Shown here piece by piece: positions 25,113 to 34,180 of a stretch of DNA of 64,000 bases. Location: assembly GCF_001022965.1 (NCBI RefSeq), contig NZ_LECZ01000026.1, positions 124,001-188,000 on the forward strand, written 5' to 3'. The notes beneath the pieces were generated by a model that was not told where the DNA came from, did no database searches, and saw only the letters and a program-made list of their open reading frames with translations. The DNA is from Enterobacter genomosp. O. Its GTDB lineage: Bacteria > Pseudomonadota > Gammaproteobacteria > Enterobacterales > Enterobacteriaceae. Position 1 is the stretch's first letter, and every line of letters begins with the position of its first letter. Position numbers and translations under genes: made by a program.

Positions 25113-25550
25113 ATGAAAATAGAAACCGCATACCCCTCACACTTCGAACGCCTGGTTACCATCTGGGAATCCTCCGTTCGCGCCACCCATCACTTTCTAC
25201 AGGAAAGCGATATCGCGGCGCTGCGTCCGCTATTGCTCAACGCGTATCTGCCAAACCTCACCGTCGTGATGGCCCGTGATGATGCAGGCGTTATTCACGG
25301 CTTTTTAGGCGTGGATGAAAACCGTATTGAAATGCTGTTTGTTGATGATGCAAGCCGCGGGAAGGGCGTTGGGAAATTGCTGCTGCAACACGCCATCGCA
25401 GAGTTTGGCGTAAACGAAGTGGATGTGAATGAGCAGAACCCGCAGGGCGTCGCGTTTTATCGCCATATGGGGTTTGAGCAGGTCGGCCGCTCGGAAGTGG
25501 ACGGGCAGGGGAATCCGTTTCCGCTGTTGCATATGCGGTTGGCTGAATAG
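25113..25550 (+). CDS. GNAT-family N-acetyltransferase (YjaB-like)
   Basis: A 145-residue single-domain acetyltransferase. The acetyl-CoA site is in MLFVDDASRGKGVGKLLLQH (the R/Q-x-x-G-x-G/A loop reads RGKGVG). The family end motif is NEQNPQGVAFYRHMGFEQVG, then SEVDGQGNPFPLLHM, all very close to E. coli YjaB. The early motif IWESSVRATHHFLQ also matches. It likely acetylates a small molecule or protein; the substrate is unknown. It marks the left edge of the AT-rich accessory stretch that follows. Confidence 0.85.
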   Translation: MKIETAYPSHFERLVTIWESSVRATHHFLQESDIAALRPLLLNAYLPNLTVVMARDDAGVIHGFLGVDENRIEMLFVDDASRGKGVGKLLLQHAIAEFGVNEVDVNEQNPQGVAFYRHMGFEQVGRSEVDGQGNPFPLLHMRLAE

Positions 25551-25588
25551 CCTTGACTCCCTCTTCCTGCGAAGAGGGAGCCTGCAAA

Positions 25589-26176
25589 TTAGTTACTGGT
25601 AATTTGTCCGATGATTACGCCACGCACTTTTTCGCCATCGAAGTAATAAGAGACGGTATTACTCTGGGTGAATCCATTCTGTACTGGCGTCTCCTGATAA
25701 AAGAGCAACTCGTTGTTTTTGGGGATCTCTTTCTTGTCGAACAATTCGACTAAGTTCCCATACGTCGCATTTAACAATGGAAGATGAGCGACTGAGACTT
25801 TGATATGCTCCGTTGTTTTCGCACACTCGCTATGGATGCCATCCTGGGCTATAGCTAGCGCAGTTAGCAATCCTGCACCCATTTCGTTATCAGAAATGAA
25901 CCAGTAATTCGTTCCATCGTCGTCATGAAGGCAGACCCAGCGTGCGGAACTGCCTTTCTGAACTGCTGTGCTGGATATATCTGCCAGAGGAGTAACCTCC
26001 ATCTGAACGGTTTTCTTTCCGATTACGATGGTGGGGGAGAGGGGCATTGTTGTTGAAATTTCTGCCAGCGTTCCGCCTTCGTCGTAGTACTGGGTAGCAA
26101 AGCCGGTCATTTCAGTTGCTAAAACATGCGTACTGACTGCAACGAGTAATGGCAATAAACAAAATAGACGCTTCAT
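25589..26176 (-). CDS. Probable periplasmic immunity protein for the Tlde1-like effector
   Basis: A 195-residue protein with a signal peptide (MKRLFCLLPLLVAVSTHVLA), so it is periplasmic. I recognise no domain. Its start overlaps the effector stop by ATGA, the tight coupling usual for effector-immunity pairs, and the effector is expected to act on peptidoglycan in the periplasm, where this protein would be. The mature part has two cysteines (WVCLHDDDG, SECAKTTEH). The immunity role is inferred from position and location only. Confidence 0.6.
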   Translation of the reverse strand: MKRLFCLLPLLVAVSTHVLATEMTGFATQYYDEGGTLAEISTTMPLSPTIVIGKKTVQMEVTPLADISSTAVQKGSSARWVCLHDDDGTNYWFISDNEMGAGLLTALAIAQDGIHSECAKTTEHIKVSVAHLPLLNATYGNLVELFDKKEIPKNNELLFYQETPVQNGFTQSNTVSYYFDGEKVRGVIIGQITSN

Positions 26177-26538
26177 TTGACAATCAGTACCGTATCGTTG
26201 CTTTTCCAGATACTCCTCCTGGCACTTAGAGGAGCAATGATGCAGCCTTCTGAAGAATCATCAGGGTGCAAACTGCTTTTACCATGAATTTTAAATGCAT
26301 CCCTATCGCACATATCATTTGTCGAGTAAGGCGTAAGGCTGAGAGTATATTTTCCAGTATGCGCTGAATTATGGGGTGAACCGATTGTGTAGGTTCCTCT
26401 GGGAAGAGGTCCGCTGTTTTTTACACATTCTTGCGTAGGATCGTTTTTGTAACCACTTGCTCCTGCATAATCCGCATCAAACTGATATACACCATCCAGG
26501 TAAAATTTGTGCTCTTTTACATCATATTCCCAGGACAT
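26173..26538 (-). CDS. Tlde1-like (DUF2778) T6SS L,D-transpeptidase effector
   Basis: A 121-residue protein with no signal peptide, as expected of T6SS cargo. Family motifs are SGPLPRGTYTIG (about 42-53), FKIHGKSS with H85, and the catalytic-site-like SSEGCIIAP with C99. This His/Ser-x-x-Cys arrangement is that of the Tlde1 effectors, which cut or exchange D-amino acids in peptidoglycan stems using an L,D-transpeptidase-like cysteine. It lies 9 bp downstream of an Hcp gene and is coupled to a periplasmic protein gene. The protein is short, being essentially the catalytic domain alone, so it is probably delivered inside the Hcp tube. Confidence 0.8.
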   Translation of the reverse strand: MSWEYDVKEHKFYLDGVYQFDADYAGASGYKNDPTQECVKNSGPLPRGTYTIGSPHNSAHTGKYTLSLTPYSTNDMCDRDAFKIHGKSSLHPDDSSEGCIIAPLSARRSIWKSNDTVLIVK

Positions 26539-26547
26539 ACTTTCTCC

Positions 26548-27033
26548 TTAAGCGCGTTCATTCCATGTGTCAGTATGAATGATGTTTCCATCAATATAGT
26601 GCCATGTTATTTTTTCGTATGTCAGATCAACATATTCATGGTGTGTATAGCGTTCATTTTGTGGGTGTTTAATATCAAACATGATAGGTTCAATTTGAAC
26701 TACTCTTACATTTTCTAAAATAGTCTTAAAGTAAGCCTCCTCTAGCCCGTTATAGTTGATTCTGTAAAATATAAACTCTGCCTTTTTTAGCGTTTGTCCA
26801 GTGCTCAAGGCTTTGTATAGATAAGAGGATGATGAATCAATCTCTTTCATGAATGCATAGGTACTACAAATGCGTTTTGCTGTTATTTTCCCGGAAAACT
26901 TATCGATAGGTTGTTCAACAGAGTGCATAAATTCAATCACTTCTATTGAACCTTCGCGCTCTTTTACGTCGACAGATCCTTCAATTCTCCGACCTGAATC
27001 ATCCTCAAGCCATAAGTAAACAGGTATTGCCAT
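26548..27033 (-). CDS. hcp: T6SS tube protein Hcp (orphan copy)
   Basis: A 161-residue Hcp. It begins MAIPVYLWLEDDSGRRIEGS and contains GSIEVIEFMHSVEQP, KEIDSSSSYLYKALSTGQ and the end motif YEKITWHYIDGNIIHTDTW, all characteristic of enterobacterial Hcp. Hcp hexamers stack into the tube expelled by a type VI secretion system and can carry small effectors in the ring. No other T6SS structural gene is in the window, so this is an orphan copy that would need a system encoded elsewhere. The gene is clearly lower in GC than the chromosomal average here, as are its neighbours. Confidence 0.92.
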   Translation of the reverse strand: MAIPVYLWLEDDSGRRIEGSVDVKEREGSIEVIEFMHSVEQPIDKFSGKITAKRICSTYAFMKEIDSSSSYLYKALSTGQTLKKAEFIFYRINYNGLEEAYFKTILENVRVVQIEPIMFDIKHPQNERYTHHEYVDLTYEKITWHYIDGNIIHTDTWNERA

Positions 27034-27361
27034 CTCAATCTCCTTTTATAGACTGAGGGAAACTACTCTTCATTATGGATTCAAATTGTGACTTTCATTT
27101 CAAAATAGAAAAGCAAATAAAATATTGTAGTCGGACTTAAAATTGCTCTTTGCGATGTATTAGCTACTCGGATAGACTTTTAAAAATTATAACGCCGAAT
27201 TATGATTACGTTACCATCCTAAGATAAATGCTAAGTTAAAATAGCATCAGGTATTGTAATGATGAATGTCATCAAATGTTGAACTTGTAAGTAAGCATTA
27301 CATGTTGGGTTCGATTGCTTTTTGGATGTTATGGAAGAAATCTGGCATTCCATAATGTGTT
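27034..27361. other. 328-bp AT-rich gap upstream of hcp
   Basis: No convincing gene is seen. It must contain the hcp promoter on the minus strand. A short open frame at 27231-27440 (minus) overlaps the symE end and shows no recognisable features. Confidence 0.4.
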
Positions 27362-27694
27362 TTATGTTGGCTGCATGCTCAGCCGCCAATTTAATAACAG
27401 CTGAAATTGCAGGCTCGCCAGCGTGCTCTCTATCTGGCATAACTTTGCTTTAGTACGTTTGTAATCGTCCAGAACCCTTTGTTCCTGCTTGTTATACGCC
27501 ACCAAAACGATGCCTCCCTTCATCACCTTTACCGTGACCTGCTGTCCGGTATCAAACCCCACAGCGCGCAGCCATTTGCCGGAAAGGATTATTTTTCTGC
27601 GTGGATTTGTCGAAAAATTTGGGCGGTGTCCCATAATTAACAAATGATCGGTTCCGGATTCATCGGTATCTGGAGTAGAATGCGAATTAGCCAT
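27362..27694 (-). CDS. SymE-family toxin-like protein
   Basis: A 110-residue protein. The ATG at 27694 is chosen because AAGGAG lies 7 bases upstream; an upstream TTG adds two residues. The core RKIILSGKWLRAVGFDTGQQ VTVKVMKGGIVLV matches the SymE AbrB-like fold (compare KGQWLEAAGFATG and VKVMEGCIVL in E. coli SymE). SymE proteins are toxins of type I systems, regulated in E. coli by the antisense RNA SymR. The C-terminal 30 residues do not look like E. coli SymE. Whether a SymR-like RNA is encoded opposite the 5' end was not resolved. Confidence 0.75.
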   Translation of the reverse strand: MANSHSTPDTDESGTDHLLIMGHRPNFSTNPRRKIILSGKWLRAVGFDTGQQVTVKVMKGGIVLVAYNKQEQRVLDDYKRTKAKLCQIESTLASLQFQLLLNWRLSMQPT

Positions 27695-27983
27695 AATCAA
27701 CTCCTTGATAGTTGGTGAGGTTAATTCTTGACGTTTTGCACCCCTATTACTAGGGTGTTTCGAATTCAGTGGTCAGAACGATAATATCGGGATATACAAA
27801 TAATAACATTCGATGCTAGTAAATCGAAAAATTGAGTCATAAAATAATGTTTTTATAAAGATGCAGTATCAAAAGGATGAAAGCGTATCTTTAGGCAACA
27901 TACATGAGGTTTGGGGATGAGACTTAAGAGTAAATAAATACATTTGACAGCAATTTAATAAATTTCAGGATGGAAGAAACAAT

Positions 27984-29978
27984 ATGATTGTAGGGCTTTT
28001 TTTAAGAAATTTCAAAATTTATAAAAATATGAATTTTATTCCATTTGTCACATCTGAAAAAGATAGGATGTCTATTTTTGCTGGTGATAATGGAGCTGGT
28101 AAATCAACTATCCTAGAAAGTATTCATTGTTTGATGAATAACGTAGATAGTAAAGAGTGGGCTTATACAGTCGGCCAAAAGAAAGATAGCGCACATATAT
28201 TCCCTTTGTTTTTAATAAAAAAGTCAAATTGGGATGATGATGATCCTCAAATGGCAAGGATTTCACACTATTTTTGGGAGCATCATTTTAATGAGATGCC
28301 AGCCAATGAAGTTACAAAAAATTTTATAAAATATAGAAACAAGCTCAAAGAATGGTATCGTCCAAACGATTATTATCTTATAGCGATAGGTAAAGATTAT
28401 GAAGGGAATATATTACTTACTACAACCTTTCATAATAAAATTAGTAATGCAACAAAAAAAGATGGTGTTTCTAAAGATAAAATAATAAGTATTTTTAAGA
28501 GGATTTTAGAAAGATATCGATATATTTATCTTCCTGTTGAAAATAAGATAAGTGATGTACTCTCTTTGCAGGCTCAAGAGATGCAAGGAATGATGGATAA
28601 AACCGTGTCAGATGAGATTAGGCAGTTGCTTTCATCCAAAGATCATTCATTGCCTTCAAAAGAAAACACAGTTCTTAAGCCCGGTCGGCCCCGCAAAAAA
28701 CCATTAAAATATAGCGTTATAGACTTAATTAATCAGAAATTAGAGTCCTACATTGAAAGTTTAAACAAAAAGATTCCTGAAGGTTATAAATTTGAGTATA
28801 AAGGAGCAATTAAAAGGCCTATAAAACCTACAGATATACTTGATTCGATTTTTGTTAAATATTTCTCACTTAGGCCTTTATCAAAGAATTCTAAAAGTAT
28901 CAATAATTTAAGCTCCGGTGAGCAACGCTTGGCTTTAATTGATATCGCAACAACTCTTTTATCGACCAAGGAAGAAAAAGAAAAAGAAGTAATATTGGCA
29001 ATTGATGAACCTGAGGTTTCTCTAGAATCTGCTCATCGTTTTGAGCAGTTTTGTAGTTTGATTGAATTATCTGAAAAATATGGTCGACAAATTTTTGTTA
29101 CAACACATTGGTATGGTTTAGTTTTGAGACCTATTGAGGGTTCATTACATTTTGTTTGTAAGAGCGAAAACTTGAAAATAGAAAGTTTTCCATTAAATAA
29201 TCTTCAAGAAAGTAGACGCGCTTTCCCAAATTCTATAGAAATTAGGAGTTACTTTGATTTGATGGCATCTATGCTGACTCTTCTTAAAAAGAAAAGTTAT
29301 AACTGGATATTTTGTGAAGGAACAGAAGATTATTTATATCTCAAGCGCTATTTAGAAAATAGAGTTGATAATTTATATATATTGCCATTTAATGGGTGTG
29401 GGAATATTAAAAAAATATTTGATTTTCTTCAGGTTCCATTTTCTGATACACAAGAGAATAAAGAAATCAAAGGCAAGGTTATGTGTCTCATAGATACGGA
29501 TGATAAAAATGTCATTCGTATCGATGGTTATAAAAAAAGTAATTACAAAAATAAACTTGGATTTTTTAGGCTAAGTTTAAATAATGACGAAAGTGGTTTA
29601 ATTTCAATCGCATCTACTATGGGTATTAATACTGAAATTGAAGATTTGCTTGATCCTAAAATTGTTTGGGATGTACTCCATAAAATTAAAGAACAGGATC
29701 AAACTCTACGTGACCTTTTGGTTTTTTACAAATTAAATGAAGAGGTTGATTTTGTTAATCTGAGCGGTGGTATTGCTTTTTTAAAACCAACGTCAATCGA
29801 AGGGTATGAAAAGAAAGAAGAATTTTATCAATATTTAACTTCTCAAAGAATGAAATCATTAATATCGAGCATGTATGTTAAAGATCTAAATAATTTAAGG
29901 GTAAGAAAATGCGATAAATGGCTTACTGATATTATTGATTTCTTCGAGAATGGAGATGAACAAAACATAATGGAATAA
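27984..29978 (+). CDS. ATPase-TOPRIM protein of the OLD/PARIS type (candidate anti-phage defence)
   Basis: A 664-residue protein with strongly AT-rich coding. The N-terminal ATPase has Walker A GDNGAGKS (34-41), ABC signature LSSGEQ (309-314), Walker B ILAIDEPE (337-344) and the switch histidine in TTHW (373-376). From about 435 the protein resembles a TOPRIM/DUF4435 domain: WIFCEGTEDYLYLK with E445, GCGNIKKIFDFL, and MCLIDTDDK with D504 and D506. Such ATPase-TOPRIM pairs occur in OLD nucleases and in PARIS (AriA-AriB), where they defend against phage; here both would be in one chain. The stop is 10 bp from the 3' end of selC. Defence function is inferred. Confidence 0.7.
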   Translation: MIVGLFLRNFKIYKNMNFIPFVTSEKDRMSIFAGDNGAGKSTILESIHCLMNNVDSKEWAYTVGQKKDSAHIFPLFLIKKSNWDDDDPQMARISHYFWEHHFNEMPANEVTKNFIKYRNKLKEWYRPNDYYLIAIGKDYEGNILLTTTFHNKISNATKKDGVSKDKIISIFKRILERYRYIYLPVENKISDVLSLQAQEMQGMMDKTVSDEIRQLLSSKDHSLPSKENTVLKPGRPRKKPLKYSVIDLINQKLESYIESLNKKIPEGYKFEYKGAIKRPIKPTDILDSIFVKYFSLRPLSKNSKSINNLSSGEQRLALIDIATTLLSTKEEKEKEVILAIDEPEVSLESAHRFEQFCSLIELSEKYGRQIFVTTHWYGLVLRPIEGSLHFVCKSENLKIESFPLNNLQESRRAFPNSIEIRSYFDLMASMLTLLKKKSYNWIFCEGTEDYLYLKRYLENRVDNLYILPFNGCGNIKKIFDFLQVPFSDTQENKEIKGKVMCLIDTDDKNVIRIDGYKKSNYKNKLGFFRLSLNNDESGLISIASTMGINTEIEDLLDPKIVWDVLHKIKEQDQTLRDLLVFYKLNEEVDFVNLSGGIAFLKPTSIEGYEKKEEFYQYLTSQRMKSLISSMYVKDLNNLRVRKCDKWLTDIIDFFENGDEQNIME

Positions 29979-29988
29979 ATAGAAATTT

Positions 29989-30083
29989 TGGCGGAAGATC
30001 ACAGGAGTCGAACCTGCCCGGGAACGCTGGCGTCCCCAACTGGATTTGAAGTCCAGCCACCTCACCGGAGATGACGATCTTCC
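29989..30083 (-). tRNA. selC: tRNA-Sec (selenocysteine, UCA anticodon)
   Basis: 95 nt, the E. coli length. On the minus strand it starts GGAAGATCGTCATCTCC, has the anticodon stem-loop CTGGACTTCAAATCCAG with anticodon TCA, the long variable arm, GGTTCGACTCC in the T arm, and ends GATCTTCCGCCA with encoded CCA. It inserts selenocysteine at programmed UGA codons. selC is a classic island insertion site; accessory DNA adjoins its 3' end here. Confidence 0.97.
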
Positions 30084-30297
30084 GCGCCTGCATTGCTACA
30101 TGGAGGCGGGGCGCATTATAGCTACTTTCAGGCATTTACCACATACCCCGACACACTTTTTTCACCTCTCTTTTGACCTGAATGGCCTCCTTTCAGTTAA
30201 TTCTTAATAAAATCCTCATGTTAGCCCCTCGTGCTCCCCAACATTTACCGCGATCACAAAAAACAAGAAACGTAATCTGCTAACCAGAAAACGCAAT

Positions 30298-30319
30298 ACC
30301 CGTTCCTGAAACAACGGGT
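30298..30319 (+). promoter_or_regulatory. Inverted repeat upstream of yicJ, possible operator
   Basis: ACCCGTT (30298-30304) and AACGGGT (30313-30319) with an 8-base spacer, 53 bp before the yicJ start. It could bind a sugar-responsive regulator; it has no T run for a terminator. Confidence 0.35.
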
Positions 30320-30371
30320 TAAAACTCTGTAACCGGTCTCAGCGCCCCTTACAGCGTGAAGGATAGAAAAG

Positions 30372-31763
30372 ATGAGCGAAGTATTGTCAGTAAAAGAGAA
30401 GATTGGCTACGGCATGGGAGACGCCGCCAGCCACATCATTTTCGATAACGTCATGCTTTATATGATGTTTTTTTACACCGATATTTTCGGCATTCCCGCC
30501 GGGTTTGTCGGCACCATGTTCCTGCTGGCACGCGCGCTGGATGCGATCTCCGACCCGTGCATGGGGCTGATTGCCGACCGCACCCGCAGCCGCTGGGGCA
30601 AGTTCCGTCCGTGGATTTTGTTCGGCGCGATCCCCTTCGGCATCGTCTGCGTACTGGCCTATACCACGCCGGACCTCAGCCTCAACGGCAAAATGGTTTA
30701 CGCCGCCATTACCTACACCCTGCTGACCCTGCTCTATACCGTGGTCAATATCCCCTACTGCGCGCTCGGCGGTGTGATCACCAACGACCCGACGCAGCGT
30801 ATCTCCCTTCAGTCCTGGCGCTTTGTGCTGGCGACGGCGGGCGGCATGCTCTCCACGGTGCTGATGATGCCGCTCGTTAAGCTGATTGGCGGCGACGATA
30901 AGGCGTTCGGCTTCCAGGGTGGGATCGCCGTGCTGTCGGTAGTCGCGTTCCTGATGCTGGCGTTCTGCTTCTTCACCACCAAAGAGCGCATCCAGGTGCC
31001 GCCGAGCACCACCTCCATGCGGGAAGACCTGCGCGACATCTGGCACAACGACCAGTGGCGCATCGTTGGCGTGCTCACCATCCTGAACATCCTCGCCGTC
31101 TGCGTGCGCGGCGGCGCGATGATGTATTACTGCACCTGGATCATGGGTTCGCCGGAGGTGTTCGTCGCGTTCCTCACCACCTACTGCGTCGGCAACCTGA
31201 TTGGCTCCGCGCTGGCGAAACCGCTCACCGACTGGAAGTGCAAGGTCAGCATCTTCTGGTGGACCAACGCCGCGCTGGCGGTGGTCAGCGTGGCGATGTT
31301 CTTCGTGCCGATGCACGCCACCGTGCTGATGTTCGCCTTTATCTTCGTCATCGGCGTGCTGCACCAGCTGGTGACGCCGATCCAGTGGGTGATGATGTCC
31401 GATACCGTCGACTACGGCGAATGGACCAACGGCAAGCGCCTGACCGGCATCAGCTTTGCGGGGACGCTGTTCGTGCTGAAGCTCGGCCTGGCGCTGGGCG
31501 GAGCGATGATCGGCTGGATGCTGGCAGGCGGCGGCTACGACGCGGCAGCCAAAACCCAGAACAGCGCGACCATCAGCATCATTATCGGCCTGTTTACCCT
31601 GGCCCCGGCGGTCTGCTACGTGCTGAGCGCCATTATCGCCAAACGCTACTACACCCTGAAAACTCCCTTCCTGACCAAAATCCTGGGCGAGCTGGCGCAG
31701 GGCGCACGCCGCAACCAGCAGGAATTTGAAAACCTGCCGGTCAGCAAAGAATTACAGAACTAA
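30372..31763 (+). CDS. yicJ: Glycoside-pentoside-hexuronide transporter YicJ
   Basis: A 463-residue, 12-helix inner-membrane symporter of the GPH family, nearly identical in layout to E. coli YicJ (KEKIGYGMGDAASHIIFDNV at the start, DRTRSRWGKFRPW in the first cytoplasmic loop, VMMSDTVDYGEW later). It should import isoprimeverose or related alpha-xylosides for YicI, whose gene starts 13 bp downstream. The pair beside selC is conserved in E. coli. The ATG at 30372 has an AGGATAGAAAAG ribosome region. Confidence 0.95.
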   Translation: MSEVLSVKEKIGYGMGDAASHIIFDNVMLYMMFFYTDIFGIPAGFVGTMFLLARALDAISDPCMGLIADRTRSRWGKFRPWILFGAIPFGIVCVLAYTTPDLSLNGKMVYAAITYTLLTLLYTVVNIPYCALGGVITNDPTQRISLQSWRFVLATAGGMLSTVLMMPLVKLIGGDDKAFGFQGGIAVLSVVAFLMLAFCFFTTKERIQVPPSTTSMREDLRDIWHNDQWRIVGVLTILNILAVCVRGGAMMYYCTWIMGSPEVFVAFLTTYCVGNLIGSALAKPLTDWKCKVSIFWWTNAALAVVSVAMFFVPMHATVLMFAFIFVIGVLHQLVTPIQWVMMSDTVDYGEWTNGKRLTGISFAGTLFVLKLGLALGGAMIGWMLAGGGYDAAAKTQNSATISIIIGLFTLAPAVCYVLSAIIAKRYYTLKTPFLTKILGELAQGARRNQQEFENLPVSKELQN

Positions 31764-31775
31764 GAGGACGAAAGT

Positions 31776-34094
31776 ATGAAAATCAGTGATGGAAACTGGC
31801 TTATTCAACCGGGTCTGAACGTGACGTATCCGGTACAGGTGTTCGACGTGGAGCAGCAGGGCAATGACCTGGTGGTCTACGTGGCGCCGCGCGACGTGCG
31901 GGAACGCGCCTGGCAGCTCGATACGTTGATGTTCACCGTCCGGCTTTTCGCACCGCAGGAAGGGATTGTCGGGGTGCGCATCGAGCACTTCCAGGGCGCG
32001 CAGGATAAAGGCCCGCACTACCCGCTCAACGTGCTGAAAGAAGCGAATGTTGAGATTGAAAACAACGCGGAGTTTGCCGAGCTGAAAAGCGGCAACGTCA
32101 GCGTGCGCGTCACCAAAGGCGAGTTCTGGGCGCTGGATTTCCTGCGCGACGGGCAGCGCATCACCGGCAGCCAGCTGAAAAACAACGGCTACGTGCAGGA
32201 CGCCACTACCGACCGCAATTACGTGTTTGAACGCCTGGATCTGGGCGTGGGGGAGACGGTCTACGGTCTGGGCGAGCGCTTTACCGCCCTGGTACGCAAC
32301 GGCCAGCGGGTCGACACCTGGAACTGCGACGGCGGCACCAGCACCGAACAGTCCTACAAAAATATCCCGTTTTACCTGACCAACCGCGGCTACGGCGTGC
32401 TGGTCAATCATCCGGAAAACGTCTCCTTCGAAATTGGCTCGGAGAAAGTCTCAAAAGTGCAGTTCAGCGTCGAAGGGGAATACCTGGAGTACTTCGTGAT
32501 CGACGGCCCGACGCCGAAAGAGGTGCTGAACCGCTATACCCGCTTCACCGGGCGTCCGGCGCTGCCGCCGGCGTGGTCGTTCGGCCTGTGGCTGACTACC
32601 TCGTTCACCACCAACTACGACGAAGCGACGGTAAACAGCTTTATCGACGGCATGGCCGAGCGCGACCTGCCGCTGCACGTCTTCCACTTCGACTGCTTCT
32701 GGATGAAGGCCTTCCAGTGGTGTGATTTTGAGTGGGACCCGGTGACCTTCCCGGACCCGGAAGGGATGATCCGCCGCCTGAAGGAGAAAGGGCTGAAGGT
32801 CTGCGTGTGGATCAACCCGTACATCGGCCAGAAGTCACCGGTATTCCAGGAGCTGAAAGAGAAGGGCTACCTGCTCAAGCGCCCGGACGGCAGCGTGTGG
32901 CAGTGGGACAAATGGCAGCCGGGGCTGGCAATATATGACTTCACTAACCCAGATGCGTGCCGGTGGTATGCCGACAAGCTGAAAGGCCTGGTGGACATCG
33001 GCGTCGACTGCTTCAAGACCGACTTCGGCGAGCGTATCCCGACGGACGTGCAGTGGTTTGACGGGGCCGATCCGCAGAAGATGCACAACCACTACGCCTT
33101 CATCTATAACGAGCTGGTGTGGAACGTACTGAAAGAGACGGTGGGCGAGGAAGAGGCGGTGCTGTTTGCCCGCTCCGCGTCCGTCGGGGCGCAACAGTTC
33201 CCGGTTCACTGGGGCGGCGACTGCTATGCCAACTATGAATCGATGGCCGAAAGCCTGCGCGGGGGGCTGTCGATTGGCCTGTCCGGCTTCGGGTTCTGGA
33301 GCCACGATATTGGCGGGTTTGAAAATACCGCTCCGGCGCACGTTTACAAGCGCTGGTGCGCGTTTGGTCTCTTCTCCAGCCACAGCCGCCTGCACGGCAG
33401 CAAATCCTACCGGGTGCCGTGGGCGTACGATGACGAGTCCTGCGACGTGGTGCGCCACTTCACTCAGCTGAAATGCCAGCTGATGCCGTATCTGTATCGT
33501 CAGGCGGCGCTGGCCCGCGAGTTTGGCACGCCGATGCTGCGGGCGATGATGCTGGAGTTCCCGGACGATCCGGCGTGCGATTACCTCGACCGCCAGTACA
33601 TGCTGGGGGATTCGGTGATGGTCGCGCCGGTGTTCTCCGAGGCGGGCGACGTGCAGTTCTACCTGCCGGAAGGACGCTGGACGCACCTGTGGCACAACGA
33701 TGAAATCCAGGGCAGCCGCTGGCATAAGCAGCAGCATGATTTCATGAGCCTGCCGGTTTACGTGCGCGACAACACGCTGCTGGCGCTGGGCAACAATAAC
33801 CAGAAGCCGGACTACGCGTGGAACGAGGGGACGGCTTTCCAGCTGTTTAACCTGAGTGATGGCGCAACGGCGATGAGTGAAGTGCCTGTGGCGGACGGTT
33901 CTGTGGTATTTACGCTGAAGGCATCTCGTCAGGGCGACACCGTGACCTTTACCGGCGCGGGCGACGCGCGGAACTGGTCGGTCTGCTTGCGCAACGTGCA
34001 GAAGGTGAGCGGCGTGAAAGGCGGTTCACACGCGGGAAGCGAGTGGGGCGTGGTGGTGAAAGCGGAGGGGGATGAGGTGGTGGTTCACCTTTAA
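31776..34094 (+). CDS. yicI: Alpha-xylosidase YicI (GH31)
   Basis: A 772-residue cytoplasmic glycoside hydrolase of family 31, the same length as E. coli YicI. The nucleophile is D416 in CFKTDFGE and the acid/base is D482 in HWGGDCYAN, at the same numbers as in E. coli. It releases alpha-xylose from isoprimeverose-type sugars brought in by YicJ. AGGACGAAAGT precedes the ATG. The gene ends 1 bp before a pair of palindromic repeats. Confidence 0.97.
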   Translation: MKISDGNWLIQPGLNVTYPVQVFDVEQQGNDLVVYVAPRDVRERAWQLDTLMFTVRLFAPQEGIVGVRIEHFQGAQDKGPHYPLNVLKEANVEIENNAEFAELKSGNVSVRVTKGEFWALDFLRDGQRITGSQLKNNGYVQDATTDRNYVFERLDLGVGETVYGLGERFTALVRNGQRVDTWNCDGGTSTEQSYKNIPFYLTNRGYGVLVNHPENVSFEIGSEKVSKVQFSVEGEYLEYFVIDGPTPKEVLNRYTRFTGRPALPPAWSFGLWLTTSFTTNYDEATVNSFIDGMAERDLPLHVFHFDCFWMKAFQWCDFEWDPVTFPDPEGMIRRLKEKGLKVCVWINPYIGQKSPVFQELKEKGYLLKRPDGSVWQWDKWQPGLAIYDFTNPDACRWYADKLKGLVDIGVDCFKTDFGERIPTDVQWFDGADPQKMHNHYAFIYNELVWNVLKETVGEEEAVLFARSASVGAQQFPVHWGGDCYANYESMAESLRGGLSIGLSGFGFWSHDIGGFENTAPAHVYKRWCAFGLFSSHSRLHGSKSYRVPWAYDDESCDVVRHFTQLKCQLMPYLYRQAALAREFGTPMLRAMMLEFPDDPACDYLDRQYMLGDSVMVAPVFSEAGDVQFYLPEGRWTHLWHNDEIQGSRWHKQQHDFMSLPVYVRDNTLLALGNNNQKPDYAWNEGTAFQLFNLSDGATAMSEVPVADGSVVFTLKASRQGDTVTFTGAGDARNWSVCLRNVQKVSGVKGGSHAGSEWGVVVKAEGDEVVVHL

Positions 34095-34180
34095 TTCCCC
34101 TCACCCTAACCCTCTCCCCAAAGGGGCGAGGGAATGGTTTGCTCCCTCTCCCTTTCAGGGAGAGGGCTGGGGTGAGGGTG
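34095..34180. repeat. Inverted pair of intergenic palindromic repeats between yicI and yicH
   Basis: Unit A (34095-34132) has the CCTCACCCTAACCCTCTCCCC form and unit B (34142-34178) is the inverse, GGGAGAGGGCTGGGGTGAGGG. Both match the unit at 25021-25058. Together they make a BIME-like cluster between convergent genes. Part of unit B encodes the YicH C-terminus. Confidence 0.85.

Noticed and set aside
27231..27440. 69-codon minus-strand frame overlapping the symE end
   Set aside because: Out of frame with symE and without features; considered as a frameshifted SymE tail but no similarity was seen.
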